Shown: positions 1-5,366 of the stretch, piece by piece
Layout: each line of letters opens with the position of its first letter
Numbering within the stretch: position 1 is the stretch's first letter
Origin: an uncultured Lachnospiraceae bacterium
GTDB taxonomy: Bacteria > Bacillota > Clostridia > Lachnospirales > Lachnospiraceae
DNA: 8,324 nucleotides
Direction: 5' to 3'
Assembly (NCBI GenBank): GCA_902803745.1
Contig: CADCRB010000018.1
Coordinates: 1-8,324 of the forward strand
Notes under the pieces: generated by a model
Seen by the model: only the letters and a program-made list of their open reading frames with translations
Databases searched by the model: none
What the model was told of the DNA's origin: nothing
Translations under genes and position numbers: made by a program

Positions 1-1
1 A

Positions 2-304
2 TACGGTATACCCTCTGATCAGGTGGAAGATCTTTATGTAAATATATCAAAACTCCCTTATGTAAACGTTCGAGGCTTAATGTGTATCGCACCAAATGTT
101 GATGATCCCGAACAGAACAGACAATATTTTGTGAAAATGAATAAAATTTTTGTTGACATAACGAATAAGTTGAGGCATAATATTCGGGTAGATGTTATGT
201 CAATGGGTATGACCGGTGATTATCAGGTGGCCATAGAAGAGGGAGCTACGATGGTCAGGGTTGGTACGGGCATATTTGGAGCAAGGAATTATAATTCCGT
301 ATAA
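2..304 (+). CDS. yggS: YggS/YlmE-family PLP homeostasis protein, 3' part only
   Basis: This is the C-terminal 100 residues of a YggS-type pyridoxal 5'-phosphate-binding protein; the reading frame is open through the left edge, so the true start lies outside the window. The family has an alanine-racemase-like TIM barrel, binds PLP in the cytoplasm, and helps keep free PLP and amino/keto acid pools balanced; no enzymatic activity is firmly established. Visible family signatures are GLMCIAP, the SMGMTGDYQVAI segment (PLP phosphate-binding region) and the closing VRVGTGIFGAR. The lysine that binds PLP is upstream and cannot be checked. A GTG at 23 is inside the domain and is not a credible start. 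The stop is 20 bases before sepF, an arrangement common in Bacillota, so the two are probably one operon. Confidence 0.93.
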   Translation, partial: YGIPSDQVEDLYVNISKLPYVNVRGLMCIAPNVDDPEQNRQYFVKMNKIFVDITNKLRHNIRVDVMSMGMTGDYQVAIEEGATMVRVGTGIFGARNYNSV

Positions 305-324
305 TCTAAACTAGGGAGGGTTAA

Positions 325-831
325 ATGATGGGAGTTTTGGACAGATTCCTCAGTTCAATGAAATTCAATGATGAAGATGATTATGATGAAGATTATCTGG
401 ATGATGAGGATGAGGTCGTAGATAGAAGAAGGTTCAGAAGCAGGGAAGCTATCTCTCTGGATGATGATGATAACGGATACAGACCGCAGAGGGCAAAGAT
501 CACCAAGATGCCTCAGAAGAGGACAAATGCTTCTTTTTCTAATAGGATGGGTGTATGTGTTGTAAAGCCCACCAATGTAGAGGATGGCCAGGTTATCATA
601 GATACACTTCTTGACAACAGGACCTGCGTTGTTAATCTTGAGGGCATTGGCATAGATACAGCACAGAGGATAATGGACATCACCTTTGGAGCAAATGTTG
701 CTTTGGATGGACATCTTCAGCAGATATCAAAGAATATCTTCATAGTAACACCGAGGAGCGTGGACATCTCCGGGGATTTTTCTGAGAGCTTCGGGGTCGG
801 ACAGTTTGATATGTTTGCGATCGCGAAGTGA
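325..831 (+). CDS. sepF: Cell division protein SepF
   Basis: SepF binds FtsZ, bundles its filaments and anchors them to the membrane at the septum. The 168-residue protein shows the usual three parts: a short amphipathic N-terminal helix (about 1-14, likely membrane binding), a very acidic then basic low-complexity linker (about 15-70, with DEDDYDEDYLDDEDE followed by an RRRFRSR patch), and a C-terminal SepF/DUF552 domain (about 75-168) with MGVCVVKPTN, RIMDITFGANVALDGH and ISKNIFIVTP. Length is normal for the family (about 150 in B. subtilis). Two adjacent ATGs are possible; GGGAGGG at 314-320 lies 4 bases before the first and 7 before the second, and homologues usually begin MG-, so 328 may be the real start. 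Preceded by yggS and followed by a terminator. Confidence 0.96.
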   Translation: MMGVLDRFLSSMKFNDEDDYDEDYLDDEDEVVDRRRFRSREAISLDDDDNGYRPQRAKITKMPQKRTNASFSNRMGVCVVKPTNVEDGQVIIDTLLDNRTCVVNLEGIGIDTAQRIMDITFGANVALDGHLQQISKNIFIVTPRSVDISGDFSESFGVGQFDMFAIAK

Positions 832-843
832 GGATAATATAAA
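815..843 (+). promoter_or_regulatory. Candidate sigma-A promoter for the aroB operon
   Basis: TTGCGA at 815-820 (4 of 6 to TTGACA) and TATAAA at 838-843 (5 of 6 to TATAAT) are separated by exactly 17 bases. The -35 lies in the last codons of sepF. Transcription would start near 850, just ahead of the hairpin at 856-882. This is the only reasonable promoter I see between sepF and aroB, but it is a consensus match only. Confidence 0.45.
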
Positions 844-855
844 ATACGTAATACC

Positions 856-887
856 GAAAGCTGCGGTCTGACCGCAGCTTTCTTTCT
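856..887 (+). terminator. Intrinsic terminator after sepF
   Basis: A perfect 12-bp stem (GAAAGCTGCGGT at 856-867 with ACCGCAGCTTTC at 871-882) has a 3-base CTG loop and is followed by TTTCT, making a U-rich tail. It fits an intrinsic terminator for the yggS-sepF transcript. The aroB ribosome binding site (AAGGA, 888-892) follows at once, so the hairpin would also lie at the 5' end of an aroB transcript started from the candidate promoter near 815-843. Confidence 0.8.
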
Positions 888-897
888 AAGGATAGAA

Positions 898-1998
898 ATG
901 AAAGATAATATATTTGTCAGTACAGAAAATGAAAATGGTTACGACATCCTGATCCGCAGGGATTTTAATGATCTCGCCGATGCACTTAATGAGCTGGGCT
1001 TTAAGGATCGAAGATTATGCATTATTTCCGATGACAATGTGTTTCCGCTCTACGGTGAGGAGCTGAAAAGATCTCTGGGAGGTGTTTCGGAGAATATATA
1101 TAATGTCATTTTCAAGGCAGGTGAAGCCAACAAGAATCTTGATACAGTCCGAGAAATCTATAAAGCTCTTACAGGATACGGTTTTGACAGGAAGGATCTG
1201 ATATTAGCGCTTGGAGGCGGAGTTACCGGTGATATGGCAGGCTTTGCTGCAGCTACCTATCTAAGAGGGATTGATTTCATACAGATCCCGACTACGCTGC
1301 TTGCCTGTACCGATTCATCTATCGGTGGGAAGACCGGTGTAGACTTTGACGAATATAAAAACATGGTCGGAGCATTTAAGATGCCCCGTCTTGTCTATAT
1401 GAATCTTATGACTCTTTCATCTCTGCACGGTCGCGAATTTGCTTCAGGTATGGGAGAGATAATAAAGCATGGCCTTATTAAAGACGCCCCTTATTATGAG
1501 TGGGTAATAAACAATTTCCCGGAAATCAATGACAGGGATCCCGGGATCCTCTCAGAAATGATCAGCAGATCACTCGAGATAAAAAAAGGAGTTGTGGAAC
1601 GTGACCCTTATGAGAGAGGAGAGAGAGCTCTGCTCAATTTCGGGCATACCATAGGACACGCCATTGAAAAGTATATGGATTTTAAGCTTTTACATGGAGA
1701 ATGCGTGGCTTTGGGAAGCATAGCCGCCAGCTTTATTTCATACAGGAGAGGCCTTTTATCCACTGAGGAATTCTATGAGATAAGGGATATGTATGTGCCC
1801 TTTAATCTTCCTATTACCCTGCCTGATGATGCGGATCCAGCTCAGATTTTATCTCTTACTAAGGCTGATAAAAAGATGGATAAGGGACAGATAAGATTTA
1901 TATTGCTTAAAAAACCGGGTAAGGCATTTATCGATACGACAGTAAGCGATGAGGAGATCATTGCTGCAATAAAGGAGCTTATTATCAGAGATGAGTAG
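898..1998 (+). CDS. aroB: 3-dehydroquinate synthase
   Basis: AroB converts 3-deoxy-D-arabino-heptulosonate 7-phosphate to 3-dehydroquinate, the second step of the shikimate pathway to aromatic amino acids, using NAD and a divalent metal in the cytoplasm. The 366-residue length is normal. Motifs seen: GGGVTGD (106-112, NAD binding), PTTLLACTDSSIGGKTGV (131-148), GMGEIIKHG (184-192), NFGHTIGHAIE (247-257) and LLHGE (265-269). By family knowledge E187, H250 and H267 are the expected metal ligands. One small departure is Thr138 before the DSS motif, where Val is common. Start ATG 898 has AAGGA five bases upstream. The stop overlaps lspA by 8 bases. No other shikimate gene is visible in the window, so its role as first gene of an lspA-rluD-xer operon is unusual. 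Confidence 0.96.
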   Translation: MKDNIFVSTENENGYDILIRRDFNDLADALNELGFKDRRLCIISDDNVFPLYGEELKRSLGGVSENIYNVIFKAGEANKNLDTVREIYKALTGYGFDRKDLILALGGGVTGDMAGFAAATYLRGIDFIQIPTTLLACTDSSIGGKTGVDFDEYKNMVGAFKMPRLVYMNLMTLSSLHGREFASGMGEIIKHGLIKDAPYYEWVINNFPEINDRDPGILSEMISRSLEIKKGVVERDPYERGERALLNFGHTIGHAIEKYMDFKLLHGECVALGSIAASFISYRRGLLSTEEFYEIRDMYVPFNLPITLPDDADPAQILSLTKADKKMDKGQIRFILLKKPGKAFIDTTVSDEEIIAAIKELIIRDE

Positions 1999-2566
1999 AG
2001 CAAAGAGAGTATTTTTTGTATTGTCAGACCTGCTTTTTATGGCACTGCTGGTATACATAGACAGATATACAAAGGGACTTGCGGTTAAATATCTGAAGGA
2101 TAATGATCCCATACGGCTGATACCGGAAGTATTTGAGCTCAGATATCTGGAAAACAGAGGCGCGGCCTTTGGGATGCTGCAGGATATGAGGACGCTGTTT
2201 ATTATAGTCGGTATTGTCTTTTCAGTTATCGTTTTGTATTTCCTTATCAGGCTTCCGGCTACTAAGAAATACAGACCGCTTCGCATCTGCCTTTGTCTGA
2301 TAGGCGCCGGTGCAGTCGGCAATCTGCTTGACAGGATATCACTTAACTATGTCATAGATTTTCTTTATTTTATCTATATAGATTTCCCGATATTCAACGT
2401 AGCTGATATATATGTCACCGTATCTGCGGCGCTTCTTATCATATTGTTCCTTTTTATATATAAGGATGAGGATCTTGATATGAAAAAAGCAAATACTGTA
2501 AAGCTTCATTCTTCAATGGCGCCAGTGGATACAGATAAAGCTGCTGAAGAAAAAGATGGAGAATAA
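1991..2566 (+). CDS. lspA: Lipoprotein signal peptidase (signal peptidase II)
   Basis: LspA is an integral membrane aspartyl protease that removes the signal peptide of diacylglyceryl-modified prolipoproteins just before the lipobox cysteine. The 191-residue protein has about four hydrophobic segments (about 8-23, 68-86, 97-113 and 138-157). Conserved blocks are present: D24 in the IDRYTK motif, ENRGAAFG (54-61), GNLLDR (110-115), the catalytic D123 in YVIDF and the catalytic D139 in FNVADIYV. The last 30 or so residues are a charged tail beyond the core family, rich in Lys, Asp and Glu. The ATG overlaps the end of aroB by 8 bases; the nearest Shine-Dalgarno-like run (AGGAG, 1973-1977) is 13 bases away, so translational coupling is likely. 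A probable substrate type, a lipobox protein, is encoded at 7995. Confidence 0.96.
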   Translation: MSRAKRVFFVLSDLLFMALLVYIDRYTKGLAVKYLKDNDPIRLIPEVFELRYLENRGAAFGMLQDMRTLFIIVGIVFSVIVLYFLIRLPATKKYRPLRICLCLIGAGAVGNLLDRISLNYVIDFLYFIYIDFPIFNVADIYVTVSAALLIILFLFIYKDEDLDMKKANTVKLHSSMAPVDTDKAAEEKDGE

Positions 2567-3473
2567 AGATCTTTCCTTTGAGGTTCCGGAGGAACTGGCC
2601 GGTTACCGGCTGGATAAGGGAATATCCGAATTTTATGAGGATATTTCACGATCCGGGATCGTTAAACGGATAAAAGACGGCGAAGTAACAGTAAACGGAA
2701 CTGTGATGAAACCATCCTATGAGCTGGCAGAAGGCGATAAGGTAAGCTTCAGTATGGGAGCAGCCGGTATCCCGGATATTGAGCCTGAGGATATCCCCAT
2801 TGATATCCTGTATGAAGACCGCGCTGTCATAGTGGTCAATAAACCAAAGGGGATGGTGGTCCATCCTGCTGCAGGACATTACAGTCATACTCTGGTAAAT
2901 GCTCTTATGTATCATTGCAGGGATCTGTCAGGTATCAACGGAGTTCTGCGTCCCGGTATAGTGCACAGAATAGATAAAGATACTACAGGCTCACTTATTG
3001 TATGTAAGAATGATAATGCTCACAGAGATGTTGCGGAGCAGCTTGCTTCCCACAGTATAGGGAGGAGATACAGGGCGGTCATCTGGGGAGGCTTTAAGGA
3101 GGATGAAGGTTCTGTGGACCTTCCTCTTGCAAGGGATCGTCGTGACAGAAAAAAGATGGCTGTTGATCCTTTGGGAAAGCGCGCTGTAACACATTACCGG
3201 GTTTTGGAAAGATTCAGGGATTTTTCTTATATTGAGTGTGCTCTTGAAACCGGACGGACTCACCAGATAAGGGTTCATATGAACCATTTAGGTCATCCGA
3301 TCCTTGGAGATGAGGTATACGGTCCGAGAAAAGCAAAGCTAAAAACCTTCGGACAGACACTGCATGCCTATTATATAGGATTCATAAGTCCGGATACGAA
3401 GGAAAAAGTAGAGGTCACAGCTCCGATACCGGAGTATTTTGAGGATATACTCAGGAAGTTACGAAATCAATGA
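2556..3473 (+). CDS. rluD: RluD/RluA-family 23S rRNA pseudouridine synthase
   Basis: The enzyme isomerises specific uridines of large-subunit rRNA to pseudouridine. The 305-residue protein has an N-terminal S4 RNA-binding domain (about 15-75, containing RLDKGISEF and DGEVTVNG) and a catalytic domain (about 80-300). The catalytic aspartate is D140 in HRIDKDTTG; other family blocks are NKPKGMVVHPAAGH, TGRTHQIRVHM and GHPILGDEVYG. Length and domain order match RluD. Family members differ in target site, so the exact uridines are inferred by analogy only. It overlaps lspA by 11 bases and xer by 4 and has no clear ribosome binding site of its own apart from a purine-rich AAGAAAAAG stretch, which fits coupled translation. 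lspA-rluD adjacency is common in Bacillota. Confidence 0.94.
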   Translation: MENKDLSFEVPEELAGYRLDKGISEFYEDISRSGIVKRIKDGEVTVNGTVMKPSYELAEGDKVSFSMGAAGIPDIEPEDIPIDILYEDRAVIVVNKPKGMVVHPAAGHYSHTLVNALMYHCRDLSGINGVLRPGIVHRIDKDTTGSLIVCKNDNAHRDVAEQLASHSIGRRYRAVIWGGFKEDEGSVDLPLARDRRDRKKMAVDPLGKRAVTHYRVLERFRDFSYIECALETGRTHQIRVHMNHLGHPILGDEVYGPRKAKLKTFGQTLHAYYIGFISPDTKEKVEVTAPIPEYFEDILRKLRNQ

Positions 3474-4516
3474 AGTACAAGGATCAAAAAGAAAACGAGG
3501 CAAGGATAAAAGCGGATCTTATTGCTAAAGAGCTGCCCTCTTTTGTGAGACAGTTTTTCATGGCTGAAGAAAATCATCTTGCCGGAATGACTCTTTATTC
3601 CTATGCGTCACAGCTTAAAACATTTTTTGAATTCTTAAGAGAGAGTAATCCTTATTTCGGGAAAAAAGAGATGCTTCAGATCACTACAGATGATATGGGG
3701 ATGCTGACTGATGCAGATATAGCTGAATTCCTGCACGATCTCAGGATGCCAAAGAAGAGAAAGAGTAATGCCGGCGATTCTGTGTGCTCCGAAACCACTA
3801 TTATGCATTATATGGTTTCTCTGAACAGACTGTTTAATTACCTTGCCGCACACAGATATATAAGATCCAATCCTGTAGAGCTGATAAAACGCGGCAGAGT
3901 AAAAAAGAAAGAAATCGTCTACCTGGAGCGTGATGAGAAACAGGAGCTTTTGTCAGTTATAGAGTCGGGGGACAGATTGACCGCAAATCAGAAAAAGTTT
4001 CATGATCTTAAGACTTCAAAGCGGGATACTGCGATATGTACCATTTTTCTGGATACCGGGATTCGTGTCAGTGAGCTTGTGGGAATGAATATCAATGATA
4101 TTAACTTCTCAAAGCATGGTATAAGGGTCTTCAGAAAGGGCGGAAACTTTGATACCGTATACATGAGTGACAAGGCAGAGGAGATCATTTCAGATTATCT
4201 TATGAACGGGAGACCTTCATATAAGCCGTCTGAAAAGGAGGAGGCAGTTTTTCTTAACAGATCCGGAAACCGAATAAGCGTGAGGTCTGTGGAGAAACTC
4301 GTTAAGAAATATATGCTTTCTGCAGTTCCTGACAAGGCTGACCGCATTACTCCTCATAAGCTGCGTACAACCTTCGCTGAAAACATGCTTATGAAGACAG
4401 GAGATGTCGAAAAGGTGCAGAAACTTATGGGGCACTCCTCGATATCCAGCACAATGCACTATGTCACTAGCACGGAAGAGGCCATAGAGGCTGTCAGAAA
4501 CCTGTCACAAGACTGA
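3470..4516 (+). CDS. Xer-like tyrosine recombinase
   Basis: This 348-residue protein is a tyrosine-type site-specific recombinase. The N-terminal part (about 20-140) is a core-binding, SAM-like domain; the C-terminal catalytic domain carries the expected residues R199 (TGIRVSEL), K223 (RKGGN), H296 and R299 (PHKLRTTFA), H322 (MGHSS) and the nucleophile Y331 (MHYVTS). It is about 50 residues longer than classical XerC/XerD, with extra sequence around 90-108 and 168-185, and the usual LRHTFA box reads LRTTFA. The ATG overlaps the rluD stop (ATGA), with AGGAAG 11 bases upstream. Being the last gene of a housekeeping operon rather than of an integrated element, it may serve chromosome dimer resolution. 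I do not assign xerC or xerD because the specificity cannot be read from sequence. Confidence 0.92.
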   Translation: MKYKDQKENEARIKADLIAKELPSFVRQFFMAEENHLAGMTLYSYASQLKTFFEFLRESNPYFGKKEMLQITTDDMGMLTDADIAEFLHDLRMPKKRKSNAGDSVCSETTIMHYMVSLNRLFNYLAAHRYIRSNPVELIKRGRVKKKEIVYLERDEKQELLSVIESGDRLTANQKKFHDLKTSKRDTAICTIFLDTGIRVSELVGMNINDINFSKHGIRVFRKGGNFDTVYMSDKAEEIISDYLMNGRPSYKPSEKEEAVFLNRSGNRISVRSVEKLVKKYMLSAVPDKADRITPHKLRTTFAENMLMKTGDVEKVQKLMGHSSISSTMHYVTSTEEAIEAVRNLSQD

Positions 4517-4525
4517 ATGACGTTT

Positions 4526-4548
4526 AGAAAAATCTGATTTATCAGATT
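4526..4548 (-). terminator. Short intrinsic terminator for the - strand kinase-like gene
   Basis: AATCTGAT (4531-4538) and ATCAGATT (4541-4548) form a perfect inverted repeat with a 2-base centre. Read on the - strand the stem is followed by a T-rich run (complement of GAAAAA at 4527-4532), suiting the - strand gene that stops at 4570. On the + strand the following bases are GTTCG, so it would be a poor terminator for the Xer operon. The stem is short and AT-rich, so efficiency may be modest. Confidence 0.55.
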
Positions 4549-4569
4549 GTTCGAGGTGTATGATGCGGT

Positions 4570-5199
4570 TTACATTGCTCTGGCTTTTTCAACATCCTTC
4601 ACATACTTTATTATCAGCTCAGCTGTACCTTCAAGCCCCAGCACGGAAGAATTGATCGCAAGATCATATGTATTTACATTTCCCCATTTCTTTGAGGAAT
4701 AGTAATCATAGTAGCTCTTACGCTGCTTGTCCTTCTTTACACACATATCATGAGCCTGTGACTCTGTAAGATCAAACCTTTCCATTATGCGCCTGATCTT
4801 TTGCTTTTCATCACCTGATATGAATATGCGTATAAGATTATCCCTGTCTGACAGAGCATAATCAGCGCATCTTCCGACGATGATGCAGGGCTCTTCATCT
4901 GCAAGCTTTTTTATTGTATCGAATTGAGCAAGAAAGACCTTGTGAGAAACCGGCATATCCATAAAAGCAGAGGAATTATAGCCGAAAGAGTAGGTATCCA
5001 TTACCAGATTATACAGAAAGGAGTTGGTGGGCATCTCGTCATGGTGCTCGAAAACTTCTTCGCATAGGCCCGAGTCCTTTGCGGCTCTGGCAAGAAGCTC
5101 TTTATCATAGCATTTGATGCCGAACTTTTCGGCGACGATCTGACCGATCTCGCGTCCTCCGGAACCGAACTGCCTTCCTATGGTTATGACTGAATTCAT
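4570..5199 (-). CDS. Cytidylate kinase-like P-loop protein
   Basis: A 209-residue soluble protein of the cytidylate kinase-like family (Cytidylate_kin2 type), which is widespread in Clostridia but distinct from true Cmk. The N-terminal GRQFGSGGREIG (8-19) is the family's modified P-loop. YDKELL (31-36) follows, then IIVGRCADYAL (106-116), a basic lid-like stretch with KKDKQRKSYYDYY (155-167), and YDLAINSS (178-185). The real substrate of this family is not established; nucleoside monophosphate phosphorylation is inferred from fold only. The start is supported by GGAGGT (complement of 5206-5211) six bases upstream. It is a single-gene unit convergent with the Xer operon and divergent from the histidine kinase, with its own promoter and terminator. 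Confidence 0.9.
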   Translation of the reverse strand: MNSVITIGRQFGSGGREIGQIVAEKFGIKCYDKELLARAAKDSGLCEEVFEHHDEMPTNSFLYNLVMDTYSFGYNSSAFMDMPVSHKVFLAQFDTIKKLADEEPCIIVGRCADYALSDRDNLIRIFISGDEKQKIRRIMERFDLTESQAHDMCVKKDKQRKSYYDYYSSKKWGNVNTYDLAINSSVLGLEGTAELIIKYVKDVEKARAM

Positions 5200-5231
5200 A
5201 TGAATACCTCCGAAAACTCACTTATTGGTTT

Positions 5232-5261
5232 ATAATACCATAGGTAAACGAAATATTTCAA
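5232..5261 (-). promoter_or_regulatory. Sigma-A-type promoter for the cytidylate kinase-like gene
   Basis: On the - strand TTGAAA (5261-5256, 5 of 6 to consensus) is followed after 18 bases by TATTAT (5237-5232, 5 of 6), which is preceded by TGG, giving an extended -10. The start site would be near 5225, leaving a leader of about 25 bases that contains the GGAGGT ribosome binding site. The + strand reading of the same bases gives a perfect TATAAT at 5231-5236, but without a -35. Confidence 0.6.
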
Positions 5262-5285
5262 AATCTGTCAATTTTATATTTAGGG

Positions 5286-5340
5286 ACGGCTTCTTGCCAT
5301 TTTATGTTATTATTAATGTTAACATCAAGCCGTTTTCTTT
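5286..5340 (+). promoter_or_regulatory. Structured leader ahead of the histidine kinase gene (possible attenuator)
   Basis: ACGGCTT (5286-5292) can pair with AAGCCGT (5327-5333). Inside this, ATGTTA (5304-5309) can pair with TAACAT (5320-5325), leaving a 10-base loop and an 11-base bulge on one side. The distal arm runs straight into TTTTCTTTT, a terminator-like tail, 20-odd bases before the kinase start. A palindrome ATGTTAACAT (5316-5325) competes with the inner helix. A weak -10 (TATATT, 5275-5280) lies just upstream. No known riboswitch class was recognised; the element could be an attenuator, a weak terminator, or chance pairing in AT-rich DNA. Confidence 0.35.
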
Positions 5341-5352
5341 TACGGGAAAACC

Positions 5353-5366
5353 GGAGGGCAGGATTG
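5353..5366 (+). promoter_or_regulatory. Ribosome binding site and TTG start of the histidine kinase
   Basis: GGAGGG (5353-5358) lies five bases before TTG at 5364-5366. Starting there gives an N-terminus MKRGLIITIN leading directly into a hydrophobic helix, typical of a membrane kinase. The in-frame ATG at 5304 has no Shine-Dalgarno sequence, sits in the leader stem-loop, and would add a 20-residue Arg-rich extension. Confidence 0.8.

Noticed and set aside
1849..2322. Open frame of 157 codons on the - strand across aroB and lspA
   Set aside because: It lies antisense to two well-recognised genes, has no family signature or ribosome binding site, and is explained as a shadow of their codon use.
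5231..5236. Perfect TATAAT on the + strand as a kinase promoter
   Set aside because: No acceptable -35 lies 16-18 bases upstream; the same bases are better explained as the -10 region of the - strand promoter.
5266..5271. Perfect TTGACA on the - strand as a -35 element
   Set aside because: At 16-19 bases spacing there is no -10 better than 3 of 6; the TTGAAA at 5256-5261 pairs with a good extended -10 instead.
5294..5325. Possible dif-like site for the neighbouring Xer protein (TTATGTTAT, then AATGTTAAC)
   Set aside because: Only one arm resembles the XerD-binding sequence; there is no matching left arm with a 6-base centre, and the region is more simply part of the kinase leader.
5206..5358. 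Pairing of CCTCCG (5207-5212) with CGGAGG (5352-5357) as ribosome binding site sequestration
   Set aside because: CCTCCG is only the complement of the divergent gene's own Shine-Dalgarno sequence and lies upstream of the likely kinase transcript.
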